From positions 9,610,001 to 9,674,000 of the forward strand of contig NC_088314.1 of the NCBI RefSeq assembly GCF_910592395.1: a stretch of 64,000 nt of DNA, in the 5' to 3' direction. Within the stretch, counting starts at the first letter, position 1. Every line of letters begins with the position of its first letter. A model generated the notes under the pieces. That model had not been told where the DNA came from. It saw only the letters and a program-made list of their open reading frames with translations, and made no database searches. The position numbers and the translations under genes were made by a program. Below are positions 21,703-35,302 of this stretch, one piece after another. The stretch comes from Lineus longissimus. Lineage: Eukaryota; Nemertea; Pilidiophora; Heteronemertea; Lineidae.

Positions 21703-24330
21703 TAGTAGGATCAAAATATGAAATAAACAGGCCAACCCCAAAAAAATTGCAAGAAAACGTTTTATGGTGTTATTCTGTAGATATTAGTCCAGAGAACAAC
21801 ATATCAAAAGTTGGCAGAAATTGAGCCTCCGCAAAGGGTCTAAATATGACGTCAAAAAAAGATGGCTGCCATCGCTAAAAAGTCCCATAAATCTTGCTCA
21901 TATCCTATTAATATTGCTATTTTAACCAGTTAATGTGTGAAACATTACTCTTATAACCATTATCTTAGTCAATTCATTATTCTGTAATGTTCCATATAGC
22001 GCAATGACGTCATAACATGACGTCCTGACGTCACCAATGACGTCATGTTGGAAACTCATATTTATCATTTTATCATGTTTTTGTGGCAGTTCAAGATATG
22101 TACTATACTAGAATTCAATTTTGTAGACAACCCCAGTCAAACCCCCAGTAAAACAGAGGGTACTTGAAAAACTGATTGTCCTTGGTGCGACAGCCCATAG
22201 TGCTGCCATTTACAACAAACATTCTCTTCTCCAGATTAGACAGAATAAGACAACAGCTTTCAATGTGATTCAGAGTTTTCAAAATTTTACCTAATCACAG
22301 TGTGTCATTGTGATTCAGAAAAGAACAAAATGTTTATAGACTAAGATACACCTTACAGGTAAGATAAAACAATTTTTGGTTACTGGGAAGGCGGTACAGC
22401 GCGCACTCCGTGGACATCTGCTTGTTGACCAGTGTCTAACAAACCAGATCATCTCGAAGATCATCGAACGTGAACAACGATTTGAAGGCATCATAGAGGA
22501 ACTTGAGCAGTTGTACTGTCAAGCAGAGAGAGGAGTTATAGATGTCGCCAGAGTGATTGCATCTGATGGCATGGATGAGTTTGTTAGTTCAATGACATCA
22601 ATAAAAGCTGAATTGTCGGACAATTCCAAAACGAGCAAACTTTGGTTGAGCTATATGCAAATGTTGGGAATTGCGCGGGAGCTGATTGAGGCTGATCGCA
22701 CAGGATCACCTTCATGCCGTATCAGATATACAACTAGCGAACAGCACAGAGAAGCCACTGCCGCATGAATAGTCCGGGATAAAGAGGATCTGACCAAGCT
22801 TGACCCAATGCTTGGCCTCTATACTCCGTTCTCAGGTGAAACGACATTGCGCAACATTGTTACAGGGGTAAATGCCGATGATGACGTGAATGTAGATGAC
22901 AGTTTCACTGTTGGCAGGGACACGGTTACCAAAATGGAAAGTCAGTTGATTTTTTCTTATTCCCACAAACGCAACACTAAGGTGAAGACCATGGCGTCAG
23001 CAAGGGCTGTCAAAGTTGCTGAAGACAGAACAATGATCCTGCTATGTTATTTCAGAGGTTCCTGGTAGTGTCGCAATCTGGAGGACTTAGCTTAGATGAA
23101 GTGATGAAGCACGAACTTTCCCCATATCCACCCTCTTTGTTTGAAGGCAAACATCGACTACGAAAGCCGGACAAACCTGCCCTTCTTGAGGCTATACGGA
23201 ACCATGCTACTTCTGTTGATGATGTTGTCGTTCAGCCTATTCCCAAGACTGAGTACTACGTGTTGGACGGAGGTTCTCTCTTACATCGGCTGAAATGGAC
23301 TGAAGGGAACACCTACAGCTCAATTGCTGCTAATTATGCATCTTTTACGACAGATCTGTATGGAAAAGCGACCGTAGATGGATATGGAGGACCCAGCACA
23401 ACACCCACCAGCGACGGAAGACCACAAATGTGAAAAATACAGTCAATATCACGGAGACAACTAAGTTTGTGGGGAAGAAAGACGATTTCCTTTCAACTGA
23501 AAAAAATAAGAAGTCACTAATTGACATGGTCACGGTGCGCTTGAGGCAAAAGGACTGTCACGTGGTGCAGGCAGAGGGGATGCAGATTTGGAAATAGTGA
23601 AAGCAGCTATCACTATGTCGACCACAACATCAACCACCCTGATCGGAGAAGACACAGATCTTCTCATATTACTTCTGTATCATGGTAGAATGGACAGTAA
23701 GGAACTCTACTTTCGTTCAGACAAAGGGAAGCCCAATGTATACAATATCAAAGTTTTGAAGAAGCTACTCGGGGATGATGTTTGTACTGATTTGTTGTTT
23801 GCCCATGCATTCACCGGATGTGATACTACCTCTAGAATCGTTGGTGTTGGCAAGAAATCAGTGTTTCAAAAGGTCGTCAAGGGCGATTCTGTCTTGCGCA
23901 TCGTTCAAGGTTTTTTTTGTGCTCACAACTCAGATAAGGTTGCTGTGGCAAGTGCTGGGTGTAAAGCAATGGTGGCTCTGTTTAACGGAACAAGTGAATC
24001 GTTGGCATCATTGCGGTACAGCTATCTTTGCAAAAAAGTGGCGACCGCAAAGACATTCGTAACACCTTAGCGATTGCCCCCTACAACCTCGGCGACAAAG
24101 TACCACGCACGACGGAGCTACCTTCAAGTCATGCAATGGATGGGTCATAATGACAACATGGACCTTGCAAATTGGGGTTGGAATGTTGAAGGAGACAAAG
24201 TCACACCATAATGATGGACAATAACCCAGCTCCTGACATTCTGCTAAAAATGATTCACTGTAACTGTTCGGCTGGATGCAACACACTTAGATGTAGCTGC
24301 AAGAAGTATGGACTTGACTGCACAGGGGCT
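21703..24330 (+). pseudogene. Inserted, broken PIN/FEN-like nuclease gene with CXC motif
   Basis: This 2.6-kb block replaces 165 bp of the unit (equivalent of 9773-9937). Coding-like segments on the + strand follow one another with frame changes and stops. First comes an N-terminal part (about 22370-22765, ending near KLWLSYMQMLGIARELIEAD). Then TTSEQHREATAA and a stop, a segment with LRNIVTGVNADDDVNVD, and YYVLDGGSLLHRLKW. Then VDGYGGPST, GEDTDLLILLLYHG, FAHAFTGCDTTS, and a terminal CNCSAGC...RCSCKKYG tesmin/CXC-like motif. The spaced acidic motifs resemble a FEN1/PIN nuclease (DG...DxD...GCD). I know this as a common uncharacterised invertebrate family, often multicopy. Part of the middle is missing after the N-terminal segment, and the 3' end is cut within the CXC region. 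Confidence 0.6.
22005..22046 (+). promoter_or_regulatory. Cluster of four TGACGTC(A) CRE-like sites
   Basis: TGACGTCA occurs at 22005-22012, 22026-22033 and 22039-22046, and TGACGTC at 22018-22024, about 330 bases upstream of the first coding-like segment of the inserted gene. These are consensus CREB/ATF sites; use as a promoter is inferred. Confidence 0.4.
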
Positions 24331-24377
24331 TCTAATTGATATTCCTACGAATAAAAATACTCTTATTTTCGATTTCG

Positions 24378-25578
24378 TCACCTATTCTCTGAACATATAC
24401 TATTGATCAACATCTCTGAACAGAGTTTGTTTATTTCTCCTTCAACGTGATATCTCCCGGTTGTCGTACCAACACGCATGCCCTCTGGAATGAGGAACCC
24501 TTCATCAGTCAGCTCTCGAATCTTATGGAAGTGGCAAGCACACTTTCCTTGCATGAAGTCCTTGAACCTTGACATGGTAATTGGAAAAGTGTCTATCACA
24601 TCATAGTTATGGCTGGATGCAGTCTGGACTAGAGCAGTATTCACCCTATTTAGCACCGTAAACTCACTCTGAAACGTAAAAACGAGCATCGAGGTCAAGG
24701 TGATCTAAGTTGTGAATGGCCAAGTCAAAACCATAATGTAGATGAAGCTTTCCTTGAGAGACACCTGAGTAGTTTCAACGACCAAACAAGTAGGTGATCT
24801 CATGCTTTAAGTAACAATTCAGATAACATTTCAGACTCAAGTAAGTGTTTGGCATAACAGTTCATCACCAAACTACTACAATCAGCTAAATAAGGATTCT
24901 CATGACTGGATCTCTCCAAAGGGACAACTTGGGTGTGGGATTTAGGTGGTCAGGGCCGGTATATTCATCAGTTCCGACCAAATGAAGTACGTGTGTCCCC
25001 GTCGTACGATTCGCACTAGCGGTATCGATCATACGCGAAGTCAGTGTGCAGGACGAAACCATCGAAATACTATCCCTGGTTGAACATCTTACTAGAGGTG
25101 AGAACATCCGCAGAAGGACGTACGGTCATGGATTGAAGGACGCCATTGAACCACAGCCGAAGCAACAGAAAATGTCCTTTTCGCCCAAGCTGGCCACATC
25201 TCTAGCCCGCAACATAATGTGAACCCATGCAACCCAAATAAATCTACGGAAATGGACGCTTTTCGACCGGCGTATGGCCGTCGATCAATACATGTATACA
25301 TCTTTTTTGTATCAGCTGTGCCCTCGCATGCTTTTGCAGGCGTCCTTTCATCGCCTCGTTCCTCCTGCGTGGGCCTTGACCTACTTGCCAGTGACAAGCT
25401 TCTCATACCATCGACTGGCTGGTGAAACCCTGCCCCGAATGATTTGATCATGACACGGACACCAGACAGTCCCAACTTGTCTAATGTCGCGGCCAAGGAC
25501 TTGATGTGATTGCTGGTCAACCACTGGACACCACCGACCACCAGCACTGTATTGGAATTGTTTTGAAGGGGCTCGGAT
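24378..25578 (-). CDS. NXPE-like/SGNH-like protein, last two exons (unit 2)
   Basis: Exons 25578-25389 and 24668-24378 on the - strand encode the same residues as the unit 1 copy and use the same putative GC donor (CTG|GCAAGT). The 2.6-kb insertion ends only about 50 bases past the stop codon, so it may have removed the native 3' UTR. Upstream exons were not identified. Confidence 0.45.
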
Positions 25579-25616
25579 CTGAAGGAAAAAAAAGACGATA
25601 TATATATATATATATA

Positions 25617-27747
25617 CGCACAGAGTTCCATATATAATCAAACTATTAATATCATATGTATGTACGAATGAAGACATCTTTGGAGCAATAAAGTGTTCTG
25701 TGTGTTAGTCCATGGTCATGCCCTCTTCTTCTTCTTATCATGGTTAACAATATACAGCCTCGTCCCAGGTCATTATATGCGCCTGCGCCAATTCCTGATA
25801 GAAGGTTGGATTGCTGCCTCGTCATGAGATCTCGCAAGGAGGCCCGTGTTTTACCAGGCTGCGAAAACGTTCTTCAGTCCAATAGAACCGAAGTTCGACT
25901 GTTCAGTCCACATTTTATGATCTCGTCCTAATTTTGTTCTCTTGACGTGGAGTGGCAAGGGATACTGGAGACGCAGTAACTGGTTTTATCCAAAAGAAGA
26001 TTCTCAGGTCATTATTTCTTGTTTCCTACTTCTCGAGACCAAACTCGGTATAATTTTCTGTGTTTCTGTAAGTGAAAATTTCCCCTATGATATATCAGAC
26101 ATCGAATGGTTTTCGTGAATAGGGGAACAAAAAGGTTAACACTGAAATACGGGAAACACAGAGATGTTTCATGCCCAAGCTCCACTTGGCTTAGGCCTGA
26201 CTAGAACAGTCGGCATATCCCAATACAGAAGAATTGCATTCGTTCCCGAACGAGAGTTGTCTTATATTATCGTCATTTTCGCCTCTATAAGTATGTAAGC
26301 TGAGGCGGTTCGTCCATATGCCACGAGAGCCAAGGGAACACTAGCAAATGCCATCTTGCAGGGCTCAGTAGAGGTAGCCGCCATCGCGGCCTTCCAAAGA
26401 GCGGGTGGATAACGTGACGCACTGGAATGGAAGACCCCTCGCCGAGGACAGAACCGCGTGGTGTCGCATCTTTAACAGCTTAATGTCGCCCCAATGGCCG
26501 CATGGCCGCGGGACATGATGATGATGATGTAGAAGAAGTATTGTATTCAGTTTATTTACTATTGAGTATTTTGAACTATTTCCTACTCGGTCCTTCACTG
26601 GGAGCTATTGGAGTCACCTGGTTATCGAGGTGACATGATCAAAAGAAGGGACAAGACAGACTAGACCCTTGTAACAGCACCGAAAATGTAGTCACACGGA
26701 ATGAGGAACCTGCAGAACTAAAAATCCAGATGGCCGCACCGGTACCGGTACTTCCAGTGCATTAAGTTTTGTTGATTTTCTCCCTAAAACTCATCAAAAT
26801 AGAATTAAGGACCAATAACACAACATTTGTGGTGCTATTTGCCCATGTAGAGTAATCAAGGAATGAAATATTCAAAGATCATTGACCCGGGAAATGGCTT
26901 TCTCAGTACAACCATGGTCCACTTGCCTGCAGGGCTCCTATTGGCAGGTTTTGTTGTGCAGGTTCCTCATTGCATTGTACCCTTTACAGAAACCGGCTAC
27001 AATTCCTTGTCGGCAGCATTTACAGGCGCAACAGATCCTGTGCTATCACCACTAGCAGATGGTTTTTCCTACTTCATAATAGTTTCACTAACATTTTAAA
27101 CCATGAATACACTTTAAAGTAAAAGGTTAGTGATCTAAGCATAATCGTATTGTTTCGGTTAACATTTTTACCATGAATACACCTTAAAGTAAAATGTTAT
27201 ATATCATAGTATTCCATTGTTTCTGTCAATATTTGACCATATTATACACCTTAAAGTAAAACCTTGCAACCAAACTTTCTCGGGTATGTAACGTACAGGG
27301 CGTGAACCGCCCCAAGCCGTCACGTTTGGGGTGGGGTGGGGGGGGGGGGGATTGTCCACGGCCTCGCAGAGGTCAGATGCTCGACCGACTGTCTCCAGAG
27401 ATCCTTCCCCTAATGTACGTTAATAGCAAGGTCATCCGACCTCGAAAGATAGTAACACGAAATTTGGGACTTACCCTTGCTCTTTATTTGGGATGTGTTA
27501 CAAGACTCGGGAGGTCTTCTTAAAAGGCCTTGGTGTATTTCTTATTTCCCCTTTTTACCCTGTGGTTCTTCCTCGGTCTCGCTCTCTCTCTCAGATGGGC
27601 GCCCTGTGGTCTGGTTTATATATAGGCCCTATAAGGGCCAGCCAATGATAGCCGGTCACATGATGTTTTCAGTTTTGGTAGACTCGCGGCAGGATGCCCG
27701 GATTCCACGAAGAATCCACCAGGTTAACTATAGTTAACCTGGCGAGC
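25617..27747. other. Intergenic or intronic stretch, unit 2
   Basis: Same content as 11229-13360: conserved short frames without domains, the triplicated 70-bp motif (about 27100-27265) and a G-tract (27327-27350). An 18-bp perfect palindrome, GGTTAACTATAGTTAACC, lies at about 27722-27739; units 1 and 4 have it with one mismatch. Confidence 0.4.
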
Positions 27748-27824
27748 TATAAGGGAACCAGTACATCCCCACAGCTAGATGAAAAACATTGTCCCAATGC
27801 TAAAGAGGAAAATTCAACCAGCAG
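27748..27824 (+). promoter_or_regulatory. Candidate core promoter and first exon (unit 2)
   Basis: TATAAGG box and MKNIVPM-type open exon ending at GCAG|GTAAGT, as at 13361-13437. Confidence 0.3.
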
Positions 27825-28325
27825 GTAAGTAATCAATTGGCTTGTCCACCGGCAACACCAACGTATGCTAATTTTGTAGAATGTACCTTTTAAGAGGTAT
27901 TTACCGAATCGTCATGGATTTTTTTGGCCAAACGTTCCCAGACTTGCAGGACCTCCATCTGTTTATTGTTACATATATTTATAATTTACTTAGGAATGTT
28001 ATTGAATGACCAGAGAGAGAACCATTTCAATAAATCCCGGATTTAGATTTCTGCATCAAGGCAGCATAGTATCCACAACCGATTCGTTCCAATAGACCAA
28101 TAACTTTCCAGCAAAACCGCTGCGAAACTTGCCCACCTCATATCTCCGTTTGGTGAGCTACAAAACACAAAAGTTCCTCAAAAAATAAGCCAGGGCTGAC
28201 AGGCTCACGAAAGGAGTCATGTCTAGTAGCCTGACTCTGGTTTTTAAATTGTACTAGCTGAGTCGACCTGTCAATGGAAGGAACCGTCATAAATCTTCTG
28301 CCGCCCTGCTACCTGATATTCGTGT

Positions 28326-28443
28326 TATAAAGCCAGTTCTCCCGAGAGCATGCAGATACCCAGGGAACTTTCAGCCGACAAGATCACAACGAAGACTACC
28401 AATTCCCAATCTTATTTCAATTTACCGATCTTGTCATTTCAAG
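28326..28443 (+). promoter_or_regulatory. Second candidate TATA promoter with first exon (unit 2)
   Basis: TATAAAG followed by an exon-like stretch ending TTTCAAG|GTAAGT (28443/28444), as in unit 1. Confidence 0.3.
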
Positions 28444-29320
28444 GTAAGTTACTTAAGAAACTTCCATAATCATATTTCGACTATTCTTCCAAATTTAAAA
28501 TACTCGATTTATAGAAGACCTCCCTAAAATACCTTTTTTATACAACTTATATACAATTTTCCAATGAACATTCATGCATTAACTGAAAGGTTTTATCTTA
28601 ACTTCTATGCCGCGTGCACCACTTTGCAATTTCCATTATTTCTCCATCCAATATAATCTGAAGTGCTGGTTCGGTTTGGGTGAACTGAAGCATGATAGAG
28701 CAAAGGAGTTCTTATTTTCATGTATCTGTCGAAGTCCAGGGATGAGGTCGGTTTTAACGAAAAGAATGCCAACATACGCGATGTTGCGAAAAATTCCAAT
28801 ACAATAACTATTTCTGCACGGTATATGGTGCACTGCCACTTGCGATGTCGGAATCGCATTTATTCACTTCAAATGACGCAAAGCAAAAGCTTTTGCTGGT
28901 TCGGTTTGGGTGAACTGAAGCATGATAGAGCAAAGGCGGGCACGTGCGTTCTCGCAATTTCATTCAGTGGTAACCTACCATATAAAGGTGTAGGAGTTAG
29001 ATATATACAATATTTTTTCACATGTACTTTGGCAGTGTGTTGGCGCAAGTCAGATTTCACCTGAGCCCTTTAACTGTCACTTGTGCAGACATGCATAAAC
29101 CTAAAGAAGTGCAACTGGTGCCAAGAGAAGAAGGAAGAGTTGCTGCCAAGTACATCTGAACAAATATTGTATGTAGTGCTGTACCATAAGACAATGGGGC
29201 TTTAAAATAGTATCTAGCTCTTATTGACTCACTCTGCATACTATTTGGCTAAGGTTGGCCGTTGGATTAGGCTGGCTGTGATTGTAACAGATGACACTTT
29301 AATAAACAAATACCGGCTAT

Positions 29321-29662
29321 TTACAAATCATGCCAACGACCTTGGATCGGCATGTTTACAAATGTCGTCGGAGTCAGTAAATTGCATGTAAGAAATCCAA
29401 CGCGATAGTTGTCCTGTAACATGTACGTTTCATCATCGGAAACTGGCCTGTATGCACTCGAAAACGTTTTGGAGGAGACCTGCAATTAGCTTATGAGCAT
29501 GTCGTTGATTTTGAGGATCAAGTCGTGTGTTGGCGATTGTTTTGGGGTAGGCATATGTCTGATCAAGTTCCCGCGAAAATCTGTAATTACTGCATCGACA
29601 ATCTTGTCATTTTCTAGTATGATGTGACATTCCGGCGGGATTCGAATAGAATCTGTGAGCAT
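29321..29662 (-). pseudogene. 113-codon - strand ORF with internal stop (unit 2)
   Basis: Same length as the open copy at 51222-51563, but ATAAGCAAATTG is ATAAGCTAATTG, giving a TAA inside the frame. The identical change occurs in unit 3. Confidence 0.4.
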
Positions 29663-30049
29663 GGTGGGACTATGTAGTTGCCGTTATATTTTATATGTAC
29701 TTAAGTTGTCCGCTTCGAAGTTGAAGTGACCACTTGGCGCATATCTTGCTGATGGTCGAGGCTGGGAATCTATATATCATTAGTTTATTAAACTAGCAAC
29801 AGGCGGCGCGCGCGTGTCATGTCGGCCTGGCTTTGTCTTTTTTTCGTCTTAAAAGTAAAATTTATCTTGTTTTATGGGCACTTATGCATTTTAAACGTAG
29901 TCGAAATCCATCCTCAAATTCAATGTAACAGTACGTATAAAGTAAAAAAAATTGTGCGATAAGAAGAAATGGACATCAACATTCAACAAGATCCATGAGA
30001 ATCACCAGGAGGTGGGTGCATCAGGTTGTATCTTTGCCGTATTTAAAGC

Positions 30050-30140
30050 TCAGCCTGAGAAGGAGCAGTCACTCTCATAAATATCTGCATAGTGTGCATG
30101 ACGGTTCATAGACATATCCACGACACCACCCTCCTAGTAG
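30050..30140 (+). promoter_or_regulatory. Core promoter and noncoding first exon, peptide gene C
   Basis: TATTTAAA at 30050-30057, initiator-like TCACTC at 30069, donor GTAAGC after 30140. The acceptor is likely the CAG ending at 31609. Confidence 0.5.
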
Positions 30141-31609
30141 GTAAGCAGTCTTTTGATCAACGATATATTTTTTCTTGCATGCTCAAAAAATGTTGCAAGC
30201 CTCCCATTTTGTTCAATGATAGCTATATAGGTACCAATCAATTCTGAGAGTTAAAAGGGACGCTATATACTTTGCAACCTGCATCTGACACATGAAGCAT
30301 GGGCATCTGAGGAGCTTAACCCGAGTTCTGGCGTATCCTTCTTCAACCTGTATCTTTATAATGACCTCAGCCACTGAAACATCACTTTCACCACACGTAT
30401 ACCCACTACAGCAGAAAACTTCTGCCAACGCGGAAAATGTGTGGGTTTTCACAACACGAGGTGGCCGAACCAGCTTAACTGCCAAATTCATTGGCCGCCA
30501 AGCCACTAGATCGTGAAACCCGAGTTTCTCACCCATTACAGTACAAGTTTCAAAAGCATAAAGGAATCCTTTATGAGTAATTAGTGTCATTGAATTGTGT
30601 TTGTGATGGAAGTGGCTTAGAAAACTCCTCTGTAGAGAAAAAGAGAATGGTTTAAGTAAAGAGACAAACACAGAAATAAACTATCACACTGTCCGATACT
30701 CCACAACCTGCTAGGATCTGAATGAAAGGGAGTGAATTACGCACAATGTAAGGTAAAATGGGATAATTTGTAGCCCCGGTCTAATGGATGTTTTTGATTC
30801 ATATTCCGGTAACCATGGAATTATTGAGCCAACCCAAGCATGGATATGAAAGAGGTGACTCTCGAGTATCACGACATCAATAGTTTTTAATTATGCAACA
30901 AGCTATGAAAGAGCTTTGGCTGTAAGCAGTAAGCAAATCAGACACATGCACAAAAAAAGTTGGGATCGAACTTCATGCAAGTATGAATTTTCCGCACTAA
31001 TGTGAATTGATATATTTGAAACTAGGTTCAGACGATCAGTATTTAGTGTAGAGAATGATGTATGCATTTGATGTCATTATTCAAGAGTAAATTATTCAAT
31101 GACACTCCTGAACGAGGTACCCTCGGGGTATTTGTAGCCCGCTGGCTCGGGGGATTTGTAGCCCCTATAATAAGCTCGATATATACTGTCACAAATCATG
31201 AGAAGCTTGGTTTCTCCATTCTTATACCTTGGTTATATTATTTGATCATAAAAGCCATTGATTAAGTTGCAATGGTAACCTTTTTAAACGAACAATGATA
31301 CATTTGAAGTTTCATACTAGTTTATCTGACATTATTTCAAAATAAAATATTTTCAAAGTTGTAATTACTGGTGTCTCTAGTTTTAAGGCATCACGGCAAT
31401 GTTAAATCTACGATAAGTTTGCATTCACACATCTGAAACTTTTCAAATTCAATAACAAATTTCAAATTTTCATCGAACGGCGTAGGCCTTTTACATAGCA
31501 AGTACTTCGGTATAGGGGATTGCGCACTAAAAAATGCAAGTGTCTTGCACCACGGACCACCCAACACGAAGTCTGTGCTGCACTCCAAAAATAATGGTCC
31601 CTTTTTCAG
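30141..31609 (+). other. Putative 5' UTR intron, unit 3
   Basis: About 1.5 kb. The antisense frame at 30213-30671 is open for 152 codons. No transposon insertion. Confidence 0.4.
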
Positions 31610-31619
31610 CTCAAGGTTC

Positions 31620-33225
31620 ATGATGAAGTGTCTCGTTGTTGCCGTCATCATTACATTGGTTGTTCAAAGCCTAGCTTCTGGTAAGTAGACCCTGAATATG
31701 ACCATATAAAGGACCACCGCAAAAAGACGGGCATGTACGTATACCTTAATTAAAAGAGGTCCATTAATATTTAATGGCACGTGTTTCTTCACTTTTATTT
31801 GATGGCATATTTTCGTTGTACCTGGGTTGACCATGATCATTTCAGGATTTGGGAGATTTGACCTTTTTGGTGTGACCTTTAAACCAATTTTGATCCGTGA
31901 ATTGACTTTTAGGCCGTGACTGGTTCATTTGACCCATGATTCCACATTATTTAGGCTTTTGAACTGAAACTTCATACCCCATATATACGGAATAAATTCA
32001 AAATTTATGAAAATACGGTTGATGATAATGAAACCTATCCATACTGTCGAGTGAAATCGTATATTCAAAAATCAAATCAAATTTCTATTGTGTAACCGTA
32101 CGTTTCTGCGGCGGCCATTGACCGCTAGTAACTTTTGAAACCAGGTGGTACCGCCTGGAACCGCCTCATTCTTCCGCCGGCTGGAGTGTGCCATGGGTCA
32201 TCCAACCCGCAGCGGCTTGTACCACGTCATACTTCCGCCGGCCGGAGTATGCCATGGGTCATCTAACCCCCAGCGGCTTGTACCACGTCATATTTCCGCC
32301 GGCTGGAGTATGCCATGGGTCATCCTAACCCCCAGCGGCTTGTACCACGTCATATTTCCGCCGGCTGGAGTATGCCATGGGTCATCCAACCCCCCGCGGC
32401 TTGTACCACGTCATACTTCTGCCGGCTGGAGTGCGCCATGGGTCATCTAACCCCCTGGCGTTTTGTTCCACCTCATACATCTGCCGGCCGGAGTGTGCCA
32501 CGGGTCATCCTAACCCCAAGCGTTTTGTTTCACATGACCGCATACTTCCGCCGGATGGCTCATCTGCATGCCCATAAAAGGCACTTTTTTCTAACGTATT
32601 ACTTCTCACTGGGGTAGCATCGGATTAACATTGCACGGGTTTTACACGATCGAAAGTACCGAAGGTCCCAAAAAGAATACAATCATTTTACATGTTATTT
32701 CTCTTCATGGCCTGCATGGGGTAACGGAAGTAAGTTAAGAAGAACTAGTGCTGTACCCCAGGTGGATGACATAGTATTAATAGTATTTTTAAACTTTGTG
32801 AATCTGGTTTGATTACAACGCTTATGATATTGATCCCACGCATGAATTAGAAACTGTAAAAATATTTTCAGAAATGGAAAGCGACTTCGAAATGCAGGCG
32901 CTCAAGAAAAGAGGGTGAGTAAAACTTATAAACGTTTTGCGATTAATACCAACAGCATTTTAGTGTCCGTTGCAAATTCGATCCAAAATCTCATCAACGC
33001 TTTGTGACGAGTGGCTCTAGTTGCAATGGTTGGAGCGGTGATCCGGAATTTTGCACTAAGTATGCAACAAAGGCTTCTTATGAATCCTTGACGACAAATG
33101 GGCAGTCGGGATTGTGGAACACTGCCGGAATCAAAATAGGGCGCGGTGCATCTTACGATGAAAAGCATTGCAATCCGCTCTTTACGCCCAATAAGTTGGG
33201 GAACCACGACGATCTTAATTCATGA
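31620..33225 (+). CDS. Secreted Cys-containing prepropeptide, copy C
   Basis: Exons 31620-31680, 32872-32914 and 32964-33225 give a 121-residue precursor with the same signal peptide, KKR site and four-cysteine mature region as copy B. Differences include KLGN in place of KLWN near the C-terminus and a final LNS. The exon 3 body matches copy B, whereas the sequence after the stop matches copies A and D, so a recombination point lies near the stop codon. AATAAA is at 33301. Confidence 0.78.
32165..32560 (+). repeat. 61-bp minisatellite in intron 1, about 5 copies
   Basis: Five regular copies, one diverged and one terminal half. Copies here carry CCGGCCGG and TATTTCCGCC variants not seen in unit 1. 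Confidence 0.88.
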
Positions 33226-35067
33226 AAACAACATAGTTTTGAGCTTATACGTACCGGAATGGACTTTAAAACTGATTTACTAAGTGAAAACTTGCTTGTA
33301 AATAAATACCGGCGTATCACTGAAACCCTTTATAATAAACAGAAATTCATATCTGCGTAACTGCTGGTGTGATACGTGACCTGATGTTCTGGAGAGATAA
33401 CAGGGACAGTTCCTTGGTAAATAGAAATGAACTGTTTAAGACTATCAAATATCTTTGTACTTCTTAATGTATATTCACATTAAGTGTTAACCGGATAAGG
33501 GAACAGGTATACCGCTAGAAATTGTATATGCACGTTGCACCGCTTTTATGTGCCGTTTGCGCGCACACTCTTTTATGTAAGCTTTAAAGGGACACTATAG
33601 GTAGCAGCTAGGCAGGCAAGATAAAGTTACACAAAGTCGCCAAGAGGGACCTCTCGCATCTCAAAGTACGTCAAAACTATTCACTATTCATGTAGTGGTG
33701 AACCAAATATGACATTTTGCCCTTACTGAGCTTATAAGTCACCCAATAATGGCCAGTTTTACCCCTCTGCTCCTGCTTAAACCCACTTTAAGAGTGTACA
33801 TAATCAAGAAGAATTAATTTATCTTTCCATCAATGTTTCAGGTGGAAATCGCTCTGGTTTGCCTGTTCAAAGAGTTCTGAATGCCTCCCAGGCCATGTTT
33901 GCTCATATAGTGTTAAAAAATGCGCATTTCCAAAAGACAACAGGTGTTGCCTTTTAGGATAGGACGCCCTGGCACAACGATACCATATGGAAAGTATCGG
34001 AGTCACATAAAGTTCGCATTCTTCGAAATGTTTGATTAAATTGGTTATCATTGTGTATGTTGATACCTTACAATAAATAGACGTCTGGAAAATTCTTCTA
34101 TTTATTTCTTCACTGCGGTACAAAGCAAATTTTATGTTATTCCGTGTCGTTGTAGTGCAAATTATACATGTATATTTCCGAGTAAACAGTTTTAAACTGA
34201 ACTTCCCCAAAATGTTTGAACGCATTTATCAACATTCATAGGGAGCAACCATCACTACTATTCATAGCCTTTGGTGGCACACAATGTAGTACTTCTTGAT
34301 ACTGGTATCCCTGGAGCTTAAAGTGCATGTAAACGGCACAATATTATGTTTCGGCTCATAATATTTTGTGGTCGAGTCTGCTTGGGAATATGTAAAACTA
34401 GTTTCATGGATTTCTAAGCACCCATCGGTGGGAATCTCCTGTTGTATAGGGACGTTATATGAATATTGCCCGACACGGAGAGAAACATGCCGAATGTCGG
34501 CTTATTATATGGTCTACTTCGGGATGAAGAGCTCCCCAACGTCACCTAAATGCAACTTAAATAACTATAGCCTCGTTGGTCTATCGAATTACCGGAAACT
34601 CACAAAAGATAACTTTTTACTCAAAATAATGTCTTTAACAAAAGAAACATCACGGTGTTATCTATAAAACAGTAGTTATTCTTGTACAAATAAAAATAAT
34701 GATTCAATGAAATACATGTAGCTATCCCCCGTAGAGACTTTTTAAATTGCATTGTATATCAAAACTGTTTCATTATAAAATATTTTTGGCTGACATCGAC
34801 AGTCAAACGTCTTCCACACAATGTAAGCTCATACAGTATAGTATATACGGGATGTCCCCTTGTACACCGGTAGCCTATCCTCTCTGATAATGAAAGTCGG
34901 CCCTGGTCCCTTTATTGTGACTTGTCATGCACAATATGCAAAGCGCCGCTCCCCATACCGCCCTGAAACATTTTGACTAACAAAACATTCGAAATACCCG
35001 CTGGTTACAGATCTTTAGCCAATAACTGTGACGACCTGTGCATGCAATAACATTTAAATAACACGGA

Positions 35068-35302
35068 GTTCATGGAGTATAAATAGCCAATTATAATACA
35101 TGCAATATATGGCACCCCAAGAGGCCTCTTCAAAATGGCACCCGATACCGGTATTCACGAGGACGACATGTATAACACCCCAACGCGTACACCTCTCTTA
35201 ACAATAAAAATACACGAATTATGCGTGTGTTCTGACATTCTTCTAAGCCGAAGCTGGTTGTACGTGGAGGAGTACAATGAATTGTCTCAACCGGATACAT
35301 AA
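35068..35302 (+). CDS. Small ORF behind a TATAAATAG box (55 codons, unit 3)
   Basis: TATA box at 35068-35076, ATG at 35135, stop TAA at 35300-35302. It shares the early stop with unit 1. Product unknown. Confidence 0.3.

Larger units (their letters stand above)
15500..29878 (+). repeat. Tandem array unit 2 (14.4 kb)
   Basis: Second copy of the segment. It lacks the 3-kb block found after the anchor in units 1 and 5. The junction is near 15590, where the anchor region runs directly into the promoter-proximal sequence. It gained a 449-bp MITE (19706-20154) and a 2.6-kb block carrying a broken nuclease-like gene (21703-24330). The peptide gene is intact. Confidence 0.95.
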
